Part shown: piece by piece, positions 19,992 through 26,672 of the stretch | Layout of the letters: the number at the start of each line of letters is the position of its first letter | Numbering within the stretch: position 1 is the first letter of the stretch | Source of the DNA: an uncultured Bacteroidales bacterium | GTDB taxonomy: Bacteria; Bacteroidota; Bacteroidia; Bacteroidales; Bacteroidaceae | Reading direction: 5' to 3' | Length of the DNA stretch: 64,000 bases | Assembly (NCBI GenBank): GCA_902801325.1 | Contig: CADCHQ010000002.1 | Coordinates: 1 to 64,000, forward strand | Notes under the pieces: model-generated | The model's input: only the letters and a program-made list of their open reading frames with translations | The model's database searches: none | Told to the model about the DNA's origin: nothing | Position numbers and translations under genes: made by a program

Positions 19992-20467
19992 AGCCACCAG
20001 TCGTCTTTGAGGTTGGGGTCACCCAGTCCAGCAAGTCGGAAGCCCGTGTTGATGCTCGCGTAGTCCACGTCCTTCGGATGGCAACCACATTCGACGCAGG
20101 TCATGGCACCAATCATCAGAGCCAAGTGGCGACGGCCAAGTTCGGTGCGCGGGTTGCCAATCTTCACCGCGGAATTCGGTTCGCCCACGATGTCGAGCAC
20201 TCGGCGTATGTAGGCATCGGTGTTGTTCTCCGTGCTGGGTGCCCAGCGCCGGATGACGTTTCCGATGGTGAAGGGGTATCCCTGTTGCAGGAAGTACCTG
20301 AAGTAACTGATGAGCACCTTCACCGCAGCACGGTAGCCAAACGACATTGTCACGAACTGGCAAAACTCCTTGTCGTTCTGCAGGGCGCGCAGGCCTTGCC
20401 AGCGGTCGCCTCGCCTAATATTCAGTGGGTTATTATTACGCCACCCACGGCTGTTTTTGTAATTCAT
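19988..20467 (-). CDS. Phage-type 'structural protein P5'-like protein (NNPLNIR motif)
   Basis: 159 residues beginning MNYKNSRGWRNNNPLNIRRG. The NNPxNIR motif near the N-terminus is shared by phage- and prophage-associated proteins usually annotated structural protein P5 and thought to be lysozyme-like. The rest contains a conserved-looking stretch (FGYRAAVKVLISYFRYF and TIGNVIRRWAP) and no signal peptide. In related Bacteroidales cassettes an N-acetylmuramoyl-L-alanine amidase occupies a comparable position, so a peptidoglycan-related role is reasonable. The catalytic residue cannot be assigned here. It follows the DUF3987 gene by five bases and is coupled to the membrane peptide. Confidence 0.7.
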   Translation of the reverse strand: MNYKNSRGWRNNNPLNIRRGDRWQGLRALQNDKEFCQFVTMSFGYRAAVKVLISYFRYFLQQGYPFTIGNVIRRWAPSTENNTDAYIRRVLDIVGEPNSAVKIGNPRTELGRRHLALMIGAMTCVECGCHPKDVDYASINTGFRLAGLGDPNLKDDWWL

Positions 20468-20472
20468 AACTC

Positions 20473-22209
20473 TTAACTCTTAACTTTCCGGTATTGGTTC
20501 TTTTCGATTTCACTTTCCGTGATGAGCCCAGCCTTGAGCCAACGGCTAATCACGTAGTCCACACGTCCTTCGCGCCCCAGTTTCTTTCGGGCCACGATGA
20601 TGTCGGATTTCGAGAAGGCGTCGGGCAGGGAAGCCAGCAGTCGGCCGTTGCGACCCATGCGAGCCTTGTTGCGTCGGTCGGTCATGATCTCGGCCGACTG
20701 GCGTTCGATGTTGTTCATCTGTTCGCCGAAGGCCACCAGTTGCTGATTGAGCACTTCGTTGGCCACCCACATGGCAAACTCCACGCCTTCCTTTGTCTCT
20801 TTCTTTCCTTCGAGCCACCACGCCAGCATGCCGGCACGGAAGCCGATGAGAGCGGCACGGCGTCGCAGGATGTCGAGTGCGAAGTTGTCGGGGTCGGCGT
20901 TGAACTCCACGATGCGTTCGAGATGCCACTTGTCGAGCCGTTTGAGGAGTTCGGGCTGGTAGAGTTCAATTTCATCGTCCTGACTTCCCTCTTCGTAAGC
21001 CTTTTTTATAGCTTCGTTCATACGGTCGCGCTCGGCAATGGAAATGCGCACGGGTCGCGAGAGCATCTCGCCTCGGTTGTCGGGCAACTGGGCAAGGATG
21101 AATCGGCTGGCCATGCCGTCCTCCACCTTCTTGAAGAATTTTGACACTGCCAGGGGTGTGCCCAAGAACAGGAGGTTGTAGCGCAGTCTTATCAATCCCG
21201 AGACGCTGTTGTTCGAGACGTAGTCCTGACCCCACTTTGCACCGTCGAAGGCCAGTCGGTAGATGTCTTCCTTCTCGGCCCACGTTCCCGACTTGTTGCT
21301 TCGGTTGATGGTGTCTATCTCCTCGGCAAAGGAGTAGAGCGCCAGCCCCTTGGCGTTCTTGGCGCGCTTGAGCAGTGCCGAGTTGGAGATGGTGGCCGTC
21401 AGCAGTCTGACCACAGGCTTCGGGTCATCGGGCTGTTCCTCGGCGTTCTTGGCCTTTTTGCACTTCTCGTCGTACTCCTCCTCCTTGGCTCGCTCCAGCA
21501 TGTCGTTTTCCTCGATGGGGCGCGTCAGCCAGTCGCTGAGGTCGCGGGCGAAACTCTTTCCCGAGGCTTGGGGAGCCTGAATGACGGTGAAGAATATGGG
21601 CGACTGCACCTTTCCGTCGATGTAGCGGCAACGCAGTCTTGTGAGCAGAGTTCCCAGTGGTGGCAGTGCGGCCAGCACGGCGGCCTTGGGGAACTGAGGG
21701 TTCATCTTCCTGATGGTCTCCAGCACGGGAGGCAGGGTCTTGGGCAGAGGGTTCTTTTCGCCCGTTTCCACCTCCGTGCCTGTTGCCTCGCTTTGTAGCT
21801 GGGCAATGAGCAACTTCACCGACCGCGGAATCTCCGTGCCGCGAGGCGACGATACCGCCGACTTGATGGCCTGCCTCGCCTCGGCCTCGGACAGTCCCCA
21901 CTTAGGCAATCGTGCCACCATGAAGTCCTCGTTGAAGTCCATGATGTAACGCAGGTCGCGCGCCAGTTGGAACATGGTGGTGTTTCTTGCGCCTTCGGCC
22001 ACGTCGCCAGCAATGCCACGAGTAGCCAGCCACCCCCTGACAATGGTTTCATAGCTCAGGCCTTCGTAGTCCTGTGGCCACGACCGTCCAGCACTCGTCC
22101 CAGCGGTCGCACACGTGCCGGCAGTAGTCTGACCCGACGCTGGGGCAGCGGCTCCCGGGGGGGCAGCTTGGGAGGACGGATTTTTCAGTGTTGTTTTTAC
22201 CTTTTTCAT
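20473..22209 (-). CDS. DUF3987 (YfjI-type) helicase-like protein
   Basis: 578 residues. After a low-complexity N-terminus rich in Ala, Pro, Gly and Thr, the core (about 150-480) resembles DUF3987: QAPQASGKSFARDLSDW is a P-loop-like segment, followed by TATISNSALLKRAKNAKGLALYSFAEEIDT and NLLFLGTPLAVSKFF. The family is a primase-associated AAA+-like ATPase found in mobile elements, normally fused to a VirE-N primase-like domain. Here VirE-N is a separate gene two positions upstream. The start overlaps the preceding stop (ATGA). A role in element replication is inferred. Confidence 0.8.
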   Translation of the reverse strand: MKKVKTTLKNPSSQAAPPGAAAPASGQTTAGTCATAGTSAGRSWPQDYEGLSYETIVRGWLATRGIAGDVAEGARNTTMFQLARDLRYIMDFNEDFMVARLPKWGLSEAEARQAIKSAVSSPRGTEIPRSVKLLIAQLQSEATGTEVETGEKNPLPKTLPPVLETIRKMNPQFPKAAVLAALPPLGTLLTRLRCRYIDGKVQSPIFFTVIQAPQASGKSFARDLSDWLTRPIEENDMLERAKEEEYDEKCKKAKNAEEQPDDPKPVVRLLTATISNSALLKRAKNAKGLALYSFAEEIDTINRSNKSGTWAEKEDIYRLAFDGAKWGQDYVSNNSVSGLIRLRYNLLFLGTPLAVSKFFKKVEDGMASRFILAQLPDNRGEMLSRPVRISIAERDRMNEAIKKAYEEGSQDDEIELYQPELLKRLDKWHLERIVEFNADPDNFALDILRRRAALIGFRAGMLAWWLEGKKETKEGVEFAMWVANEVLNQQLVAFGEQMNNIERQSAEIMTDRRNKARMGRNGRLLASLPDAFSKSDIIVARKKLGREGRVDYVISRWLKAGLITESEIEKNQYRKVKS

Positions 22210-22511
22210 TTTGCATTTTCGTTATTTTTAGTTTTGTATTCCTTCTCGAAAGCCGCCATGAATGCGTCTTCGCCGGATGGTTCCTCCCTGAAGCGGTAAA
22301 GCGCCTTAAGGCACTTTCCGAAGAACCTCATTGCCGCCAGGTTGACAATAGATTTTTCCACAGTGCACCAAGTCTCGCCCCACAGCGCGGCCAGCACGCT
22401 GTCGGTTTCGCCTATCGTCAGGCCATTCTGGTCAATCAAGCTGGAGATTTCTTCGGTTAGGCGGACAAGTTCTTCCACCCTGTTCTTCTTTGTTGTTTTT
22501 TTAGTAGCCAT
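22206..22511 (-). CDS. Hypothetical protein between VirE-N and DUF3987
   Basis: 101 residues, very basic at the N-terminus (MATKKTTKKNR), then mostly helical (VEELVRLTEEISSLIDQNG). No family recognised. Its stop overlaps the DUF3987 start, so it belongs to the same operon. It could be a linker or DNA-binding subunit of the split primase-helicase; that is only a guess from position. Confidence 0.6.
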   Translation of the reverse strand: MATKKTTKKNRVEELVRLTEEISSLIDQNGLTIGETDSVLAALWGETWCTVEKSIVNLAAMRFFGKCLKALYRFREEPSGEDAFMAAFEKEYKTKNNENAK

Positions 22512-22621
22512 AATTTTCTTAATTCTTAATTGATGCTACGCATCGAGCCTGCTCACGCTCGGAAAAGCTCAAACGAGTTTGGCTCTTCTCTTGCTCAATC
22601 GCAGCCTTCTTAATTCTTAAT
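22512..22621. repeat. Small inserted element with direct-repeat ends
   Basis: The 110 bases between two coupled-looking operon genes start and end with the same TTCTTAATTCTTAATT direct repeat and enclose GC-richer sequence (GCATCGAGCCTGCTCACG) related to intergenic repeats near 19310. It may be a miniature insertion inside the operon. Confidence 0.4.
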
Positions 22622-23146
22622 TCATAATAAGTCGTTGTACAGTATTTCGCACTCCACACCCAAGTAGTAGATGCGTCCCATGTCCTTGCACACGGGGTCG
22701 TAGTCGCTCCCCGTCTCGCTGGCCAGCCAACGCTGGCAGTCGGCAATGGATGTCATGCCCTCGGGGCAGAGGCAAACGACGTGCAATCCCGTGCCTGAGG
22801 GGGAGATGTGGGCAAAGACGATGCCCAGCTCGTCCTCCCTTCCGCGGAAGTGCTCCTTGTAGTATTCGGCACAGCCCAGGGGCGAGGTGGCAATGTGGTC
22901 GATGTCCTGACAGAAGAGCCCGCTGGACTCCACCTCGTCCTGCTTGCGACGCCCGTGGAGGAAGTGACCGCCCCACACCACGGCTGGCAGGTACTGCTTG
23001 GCCTTCTCCATGCCGTTGCGAATGTTGCGAATGTCGCACTGCACGGCTGGCAGTCGCATGAGCGACAGGATGAACTGGGGGTTCGTCACCAACTTCGGCT
23101 TCGTGTCGAACGACGAATCGATGTAGTCAATCTTATAAAACTCCAT
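22622..23146 (-). CDS. VirE-N / BT4734-like primase-type domain protein
   Basis: 174 residues matching the BT4734-like N-terminal domain (PF08800), which belongs with the archaeo-eukaryotic primase superfamily. Visible family features: RNIRNGMEKAKQYLPAVVW, the acidic QDIDH motif, and HISPSGTGLHVVCLCPEG. In most Bacteroidales this domain is the N-terminal part of a larger protein also containing DUF3987; here it stands alone and the ATPase is encoded two genes downstream. Likely role: priming of DNA synthesis by the cassette or its ancestor element. No Cys-cluster zinc finger is visible. Confidence 0.75.
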   Translation of the reverse strand: MEFYKIDYIDSSFDTKPKLVTNPQFILSLMRLPAVQCDIRNIRNGMEKAKQYLPAVVWGGHFLHGRRKQDEVESSGLFCQDIDHIATSPLGCAEYYKEHFRGREDELGIVFAHISPSGTGLHVVCLCPEGMTSIADCQRWLASETGSDYDPVCKDMGRIYYLGVECEILYNDLL

Positions 23147-23149
23147 GAT

Positions 23150-23458
23150 TTACTTCCTCCTTTCCATGTATCGGCAGATGTATTCGGCAATGTCGCCCAT
23201 CTCGCCACCAAATTCTATCATGTCGAGGTCGGTCTCCGTGGGCATCACGCGGAGGCGGATGCGAACCTCGCCATCGTCCATGCGGCGCGCGATGCCGTGG
23301 GGGAACTTCTTCAGCTGGTGGCCCTTCTTGCCCGAGCGCAACCATGGCTGTTCCTGAGTCTCGTCGAACACCAGGGCGCCCTTGCCCTTCGACAGCAATC
23401 CGGTGCGGACCTCCCCATCCTTGAGGGGAGAGTCCACATTCACGTACATGCGTTTCAT
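23150..23458 (-). CDS. Hypothetical cassette protein
   Basis: 102 residues (starts MKRMYVNVDSPLKDGEVRTG, ends YICRYMERRK), mixed alpha/beta by appearance, with no recognised domain. The start overlaps the DUF3127 stop by four bases (ATGA) and VirE-N follows after three bases, so translation within the operon is tightly coupled. Genes between an OB-fold protein and a primase suggest an accessory to DNA binding, but nothing in the sequence proves it. Confidence 0.6.
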   Translation of the reverse strand: MKRMYVNVDSPLKDGEVRTGLLSKGKGALVFDETQEQPWLRSGKKGHQLKKFPHGIARRMDDGEVRIRLRVMPTETDLDMIEFGGEMGDIAEYICRYMERRK

Positions 23459-23730
23459 AACTTTCTGGGGTTACGTAGTTCGATGTAGTTCGATACCCAC
23501 CCGTTGCGTTCCGCGGTGGTGAAGACAAGGTCGAACTCGACTTCCGAACCGTAGTCCACGTCGAGAGCGGCGAAGGTGTCAATCTGCGTGCCGAACAGGG
23601 TGCCGTAGAGGCTCTGCCGCTGTCCGCCGTCGTCGAAGCCCAGCATCAGGCCCAGAGTCTTGTAGTCGCCCACGCGACCCTGCTTCGTTTCTACCTGACC
23701 AATGCGCTGAATCTTTGCTCTTAGTTTCAT
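23455..23730 (-). CDS. DUF3127-like OB-fold protein
   Basis: 91 residues. The pattern (KIQRIGQVETKQGRVGDYK near the start, then LDVDYGSEVEFDLVFTTAER and GWVSNYIELRNP) resembles DUF3127, a Bacteroidota family with a predicted single-strand-binding-like OB fold. First gene of the leftward operon, 76 bases downstream of a consensus promoter. As an OB-fold protein beside a VirE-N primase and a DUF3987 ATPase it may act as the single-strand DNA partner of that set (inference). Confidence 0.65.
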   Translation of the reverse strand: MKLRAKIQRIGQVETKQGRVGDYKTLGLMLGFDDGGQRQSLYGTLFGTQIDTFAALDVDYGSEVEFDLVFTTAERNGWVSNYIELRNPRKL

Positions 23731-23805
23731 GCTCTTTACTAATTTTTAATTTTTAACTTTTCATTTTTCATTAACTCTTGTTCCGTCGCGACTGGAATCT
23801 GAGAG

Positions 23806-23837
23806 CAAAGGTAAGGGCATAAGGGCAGGAAGCCAAA
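23806..23837 (-). promoter_or_regulatory. Promoter of the leftward cassette operon
   Basis: On the minus strand: TTTG (23834-23837), 20 bases, TACCTTTG (23806-23813). Exact consensus and spacing; about 70 bases of leader before the DUF3127 start. Confidence 0.8.
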
Positions 23838-23860
23838 GAAAAAGCCAAGCGTCAAGAAAA

Positions 23861-23903
23861 GCGTAAAGAAAAACCCCCGTTTTCTTTACCGTTCTCTTTA
23901 CGC
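23861..23903. repeat. CGTAAAGAAAA palindrome, copy 1
   Basis: GCGTAAAGAAAA, a C-rich centre, then two tandem near-complements (TTTTCTTTAC and TCTCTTTACGC). A second copy at 24742-24783 has the same layout and orientation. Each copy sits just upstream of a consensus promoter, so both may be binding sites for one regulator. Confidence 0.7.
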
Positions 23904-23922
23904 AAAACCGAAGACGGGGATT

Positions 23923-24080
23923 TGTTGCAAAGTTGCATTTGCATTAAGCGAAAAAAGAGTATGCAAGCCCCTTATATATATATATATATCTATTGATATA
24001 ATTATAATTATATATATATTTATAACATATATGAAGTTTTTTACTAAAAAAATGCTTATTGCAATTGCAACTTTGCAACA
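23923..24080. promoter_or_regulatory. Divergent control region with paired TTGCAA motifs and an AT-rich core
   Basis: A 26-base motif starting TGTTGCAAAGTTGCATTTGC lies at 23923-23948 and, inverted, at 24055-24080. Between them is about 75 bases of almost pure A/T with TATATA runs. The same motif is at 19825-19850 and 26072-26097, at the inner ends of the inverted-repeat arms. The right-hand copy overlaps the promoter spacer of the following gene. Operator pair or origin-like structure are both possible. Confidence 0.55.
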
Positions 24081-24095
24081 TTTTTCGTAACTTTG
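24064..24095 (+). promoter_or_regulatory. Promoter of the G-tract gene
   Basis: ATTG (24064-24067), 20 bases, TAACTTTG (24088-24095). Most of the spacer is the TTGCAA-rich motif, so a protein bound there should control this promoter. Confidence 0.65.
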
Positions 24096-24134
24096 TATCA
24101 TCAAACAACCTATGGAGCGCAAGCAAAGAAGACA

Positions 24135-24747
24135 ATGAAGGATAAGTCACTGATTATCAGCAAGTTAATGGGGGGGGTCGCACCGCCCTTCTGATTGTGA
24201 CTATCAGCTTGTCGGCGATGCTCTGCGCTTGTTCGGAGGACGAACCGCCACAGCCTACCGCGAAGCCTGCCGAGCCGCAGGAGTGGACGGACACCCTCAT
24301 ACAGTATCAAAGCCCGCTTACGACGCACTGCTCGACCACCGCAATGCCCTCATGACCGCCGCACTGGCCGCAGTGCGCGCCCTGGTGGACTACGACGAGC
24401 AGGTGCTTTCCAACGTCATTTGCCAGCAACCCACGCAATCCGACACCGGCCTTGCCGAAGTCGTGCGCGCCTGCGCCCCGCTCATCACCAAGAAGAGCGA
24501 CTGGGCGGCACTCTACATGCTACTGACCGAGCGCAAGGCGAGCGTGAGCTATACCGACCTGTGCCGGCTCATAGCCGAGTGTGCACCCGATGCGCCACAG
24601 CCCAAGAAGCAGGACTTCTACAGCGGCCTGTGGAACCCCAAAGGGCGCTTTCCCGACTGGAAGCCCACGGAGGTGCGCTACGACAAGTTCCGCCGTCACT
24701 ACCTGATAGCCCAGCGAGCCTCAGAGTTTCTCTTTACGGAGGCGTAA
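24135..24747 (+). pseudogene. Gene of unknown function, split by a G8 tract
   Basis: The ATG at 24135, about 33 bases after the expected transcription start, begins MKDKSLIISKLMGG and hits a stop 19 codons later. The downstream frame is open from 24169 and encodes a clean protein (ALRLFGGRTATAYREACRAAG ... DFYSGLWNPKGRFPDWKP) to 24747. The two frames join at a run of eight G (24170-24177); with seven G the product would be 203 residues. An ATG at 24229 would give a 172-residue protein, but similarity-like sequence (YQLVGDALRLFGG) extends upstream of it. An eight-codon reading frame (24112-24138) overlaps the ATG. Options are a phase-variable gene, ribosomal or polymerase slippage, a dead gene, or a sequencing error. 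No family recognised. Confidence 0.55.
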
Positions 24748-24783
24748 AGAAAACCCCCTTTTCTTTACGGTTTTCTTTACGAG
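24742..24783. repeat. CGTAAAGAAAA palindrome, copy 2
   Basis: Same layout as 23861-23903: GCGTAAAGAAAA, CCCCC, then TTTTCTTTACGG and TTTTCTTTACG. The stop codon of the preceding gene lies inside it. It ends 10 bases before the -33 box of the HU gene promoter. Confidence 0.7.
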
Positions 24784-24793
24784 CCGCTTTTTT

Positions 24794-24825
24794 CTTGCAC
24801 AACCCTTGCAAAAGCCGTAACTTTG
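24794..24825 (+). promoter_or_regulatory. Promoter of the HU-like gene
   Basis: CTTG (24794-24797), 20 bases, TAACTTTG (24818-24825). The leader to the ATG at 24935 is about 100 bases and contains short GC-rich inverted repeats (GGAGGAACCTCC; GGCCTTCAGCCC). Confidence 0.7.
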
Positions 24826-24934
24826 CATTGTGGTTCAAGGGAGGAACCTCCGAGGGAATAAGTCGCGACGCCCGAGGCCTTCAGCCCGAAGCCCACAGGA
24901 ACAAAATTATTAACCCTTAAAACAAATTTCTATT

Positions 24935-25483
24935 ATGGCAAACAGAATTATTGGTGCTATCCCTTACTCTCTGGGACTTCGCCTGAAGAACCCCTCGGAG
25001 AAGGACAGCGAAAAAGGAATCGTTGCTTACCGTCAGGAGCGTGAGACCATCGACCTCGACCTCTTGGCAAAGCACATCAAGGAACATGGCTCCAGCTTCT
25101 CGAAGGGCACCATCTACGGCGTCCTGCAGGATGCGGTAGAGTGCATCGTCGAACTCTTGCAGGGTGGCTACGGCGTACTGCTCAACGGCCTCGGCAAGTT
25201 TGGCGTCGCCATCCAGTGCGAGACAGTGGGCATGGACGAGGAGTTCAGCCCCGCCAACATCAAGGGCGTGAAGGTAACCTTCAACCCCGACAGCGAGATG
25301 GTGAACAGCCTGAACACGAACGCCGAGTTCGAGTACGTGGCAACGCGTGCTGCCCAGGCTCAGGCCAAGAAGGACGAGAAGGCCCGCGTGGCCGCTGGCG
25401 AAACGACTCAGGGCATTACGCCCTCTGGCTCGGGCAACTCGGGCGGAAGCGGCAGCGGTGACGCTGGAGACGTAACCCCTTAA
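24935..25483 (+). CDS. HU-like (HU-HIG) DNA-binding protein
   Basis: 182 residues. The core (about 20-130) follows the Bacteroidales HU-like family: GIVAYRQERETIDLDLLAKHI, then SFSKGTIYGVLQDAVECIVE and LLNGLGKFGV, a helix-helix-strand arrangement as in HU. The last 45 residues are a low-complexity charged and Gly/Ser-rich tail (SGSGNSGGSGSGDAG) likely to be flexible. Such proteins are abundant nucleoid-associated factors often encoded next to smalltalk genes and VirE/DUF3987 operons, exactly as here. It has its own promoter downstream of the shared CGTAAAGAAAA palindrome. Confidence 0.85.
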   Translation: MANRIIGAIPYSLGLRLKNPSEKDSEKGIVAYRQERETIDLDLLAKHIKEHGSSFSKGTIYGVLQDAVECIVELLQGGYGVLLNGLGKFGVAIQCETVGMDEEFSPANIKGVKVTFNPDSEMVNSLNTNAEFEYVATRAAQAQAKKDEKARVAAGETTQGITPSGSGNSGGSGSGDAGDVTP

Positions 25484-25497
25484 GCGAAAGCGACGGG

Positions 25498-25588
25498 CTC
25501 TCCCCCTGCCTGCCCTCCGTCGCAGGCTCCCCAACGCTAACGCCTAACTTGCGTTGCCCTGTTAAGGAGGGGGGCAGAATGGGGATGA
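25498..25588. repeat. GC-rich palindromic repeat with interrupted centre
   Basis: Left half CCCCCTGCCTGCCCTCC, right half GGAGGGGGGCAGAATGGGG, separated by about 50 bases. Member of the dispersed palindrome family. Confidence 0.55.
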
Positions 25589-25642
25589 GCAATGAGAATT
25601 TAATGTTCAATTTTCAATGTTCAATTTTCAATGTAAAAAAAT

Positions 25643-25762
25643 ATGAATCCTGAAAAGAAAAAAGAATTGTGTCGCTTCCTCTGGAAACTTTTGACCGCAT
25701 TGCTTGCGGCCTTTGGAGGTGCAAGTGCAGCTAACGCTGCTGTTGCGCTGGGAATAATCTAA
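25643..25762 (+). CDS. Smalltalk-type peptide
   Basis: 39 residues: a charged start (MNPEKKKELCRFLWK) and a hydrophobic, Ala-rich helix (LLTALLAAFGGASAANAA). It resembles the 'smalltalk' peptides of Bacteroidales, which are about 30-40 residues and encoded next to HU-like and cell-wall hydrolase genes. Function is unknown; the single hydrophobic helix suggests a membrane location. Position directly after the HU-like gene supports the assignment. It lacks the usual C-terminal Cys. Confidence 0.7.
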   Translation: MNPEKKKELCRFLWKLLTALLAAFGGASAANAAVALGII

Positions 25763-25780
25763 CAGCCTTACCCCATTATA

Positions 25781-25814
25781 CTCCCCTCGCTTTAAGAGAG
25801 GGGATGGGGGTGAG
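25781..25814. repeat. GC-rich palindromic repeat supplying a start codon
   Basis: CTCCCCTCGCTTTAAGAGAG followed by GGGATGGGGG. It matches the copy at 28697-28735 closely (shared TATACTCCCCTCGCT and GAGTCC ends). The ATG of the next small reading frame lies inside it. Confidence 0.7.
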
Positions 25815-25890
25815 TCCATTAACCGCACTTCTCGCCGCTTTTGGCGGTGCCCAAGCCGCAAGCGCGGCCATGGCTCTGGGCTGGATGTAA
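25804..25890 (+). pseudogene. Second, N-terminally replaced smalltalk-type copy
   Basis: The 28-residue frame MGVSPLTALLAAFGGAQAAS... repeats the hydrophobic half of the peptide encoded at 25643 (LTALLAAFGG then A-S/N-AA-ALG). Its charged N-terminal half is missing and replaced by a palindromic repeat that happens to provide ATG. A tandem duplicate broken by repeat insertion is the simplest reading; a functional shortened peptide is possible. Confidence 0.55.
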
Positions 25891-25946
25891 AGGCCGAAAA
25901 GTAAAGAAACTGCATTTTTTTCATATTGCTTGTTTTTTTGAAGAGA

Positions 25947-25988
25947 CTGAGGGCTATCTGCGACAGAGGGGCCCTCGGTTTTTTTTAT
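25947..25988 (+). terminator. Terminator after the smalltalk genes
   Basis: CTGAGGGC pairs with GCCCTCGG (one wobble) and is followed by a run of eight T. Confidence 0.75.
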
Positions 25989-26071
25989 TAAAATGTTGGA
26001 TTACGTCCGACATTTTCTCGCCATGGCATAGTCGAAGCAAGCTTCACTCTGCTCATCTGGCTTGCCGAAAA

Positions 26072-26217
26072 TGTTGCAAAGTTGCATTTGCAATAAGGAA
26101 AAATGAGTATGGCTCTTTTTTATGGCTCTTTTTTTATGGCTCTTTTATTCCTTTCTGCCCCTTCGGGGCGCGTTCGCGTTTTGCTTTTCTCCTCCTCCTT
26201 CGCTCCGCCGCCTTTCT
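26072..26217. repeat. Right inverted-repeat arm of the accessory cassette
   Basis: Inverted counterpart of 19654-19851. It starts with the TTGCAA-rich motif (26072-26097), continues with three units of ATGGCTCTTTTTT and ends in purine/pyrimidine-biased sequence ending CCGCCTTTCT. The thioesterase gene ends 13 bases beyond. From the terminator (25988) to the arm nothing else is recognised. Confidence 0.85.
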
Positions 26218-26229
26218 ATTTATATATAT

Positions 26230-26643
26230 TTAATAGGATGGAGTTCCTTCCTTACGGTAACCGCTTGCCGTAAATATGGCTATGAGATTATCTTTATCGT
26301 CGGTAACTCGTACTTCACAGAAAGGAAGATGGCGACTATTGACCAGTTCCTGTGCCTGGGCTGTAATGATGCCTGTACTAGCTCCACGAACGAATGTGAT
26401 ATTGGCTGTTGATGTGACCGTGAGGGTTCCGTGACTGTTGGTGGCAGCAGCAAAAGCGAGATCAGCCAACGTAAAAAGGACGCCTCCCTGTACACTGCCA
26501 CCGGCATTCAGATGTCGAGGTTCGATGCGTACCTGAGTTCGCGCATAGCCCTCTGATATCTCTACTATCTTAATGCCGTTCTGCCGTGCAAACTCATCAT
26601 GCAGGAAGAAATCCTTTAGTGCTTGTATATCAGTTTTATCCAT
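26230..26643 (-). CDS. PaaI-type hotdog-fold thioesterase
   Basis: 137 residues with the hotdog signature of PaaI/YdiI-like acyl-CoA thioesterases: HLNAGGSVQGGVLFTLADLA near residue 45, where the G-G-V-LFTLAD segment forms the central helix and Asp is the usual catalytic residue, followed by AATNSHGTLTVTSTANITF. Length is normal. Likely hydrolyses an acyl- or aryl-CoA thioester in the cytoplasm; substrate cannot be told. A minus-strand -7 box lies upstream. It is the first chromosomal gene outside the right inverted-repeat arm. Confidence 0.85.
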   Translation of the reverse strand: MDKTDIQALKDFFLHDEFARQNGIKIVEISEGYARTQVRIEPRHLNAGGSVQGGVLFTLADLAFAAATNSHGTLTVTSTANITFVRGASTGIITAQAQELVNSRHLPFCEVRVTDDKDNLIAIFTASGYRKEGTPSY

Positions 26644-26672
26644 CTTCGATTATTGTATTGTTATTTCTTCTG

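Noticed and set aside
22808..23488. 226-codon plus-strand frame over the VirE-N and DUF3127 region
   Set aside because: Antisense to a tightly coupled operon with recognisable VirE-N motifs.
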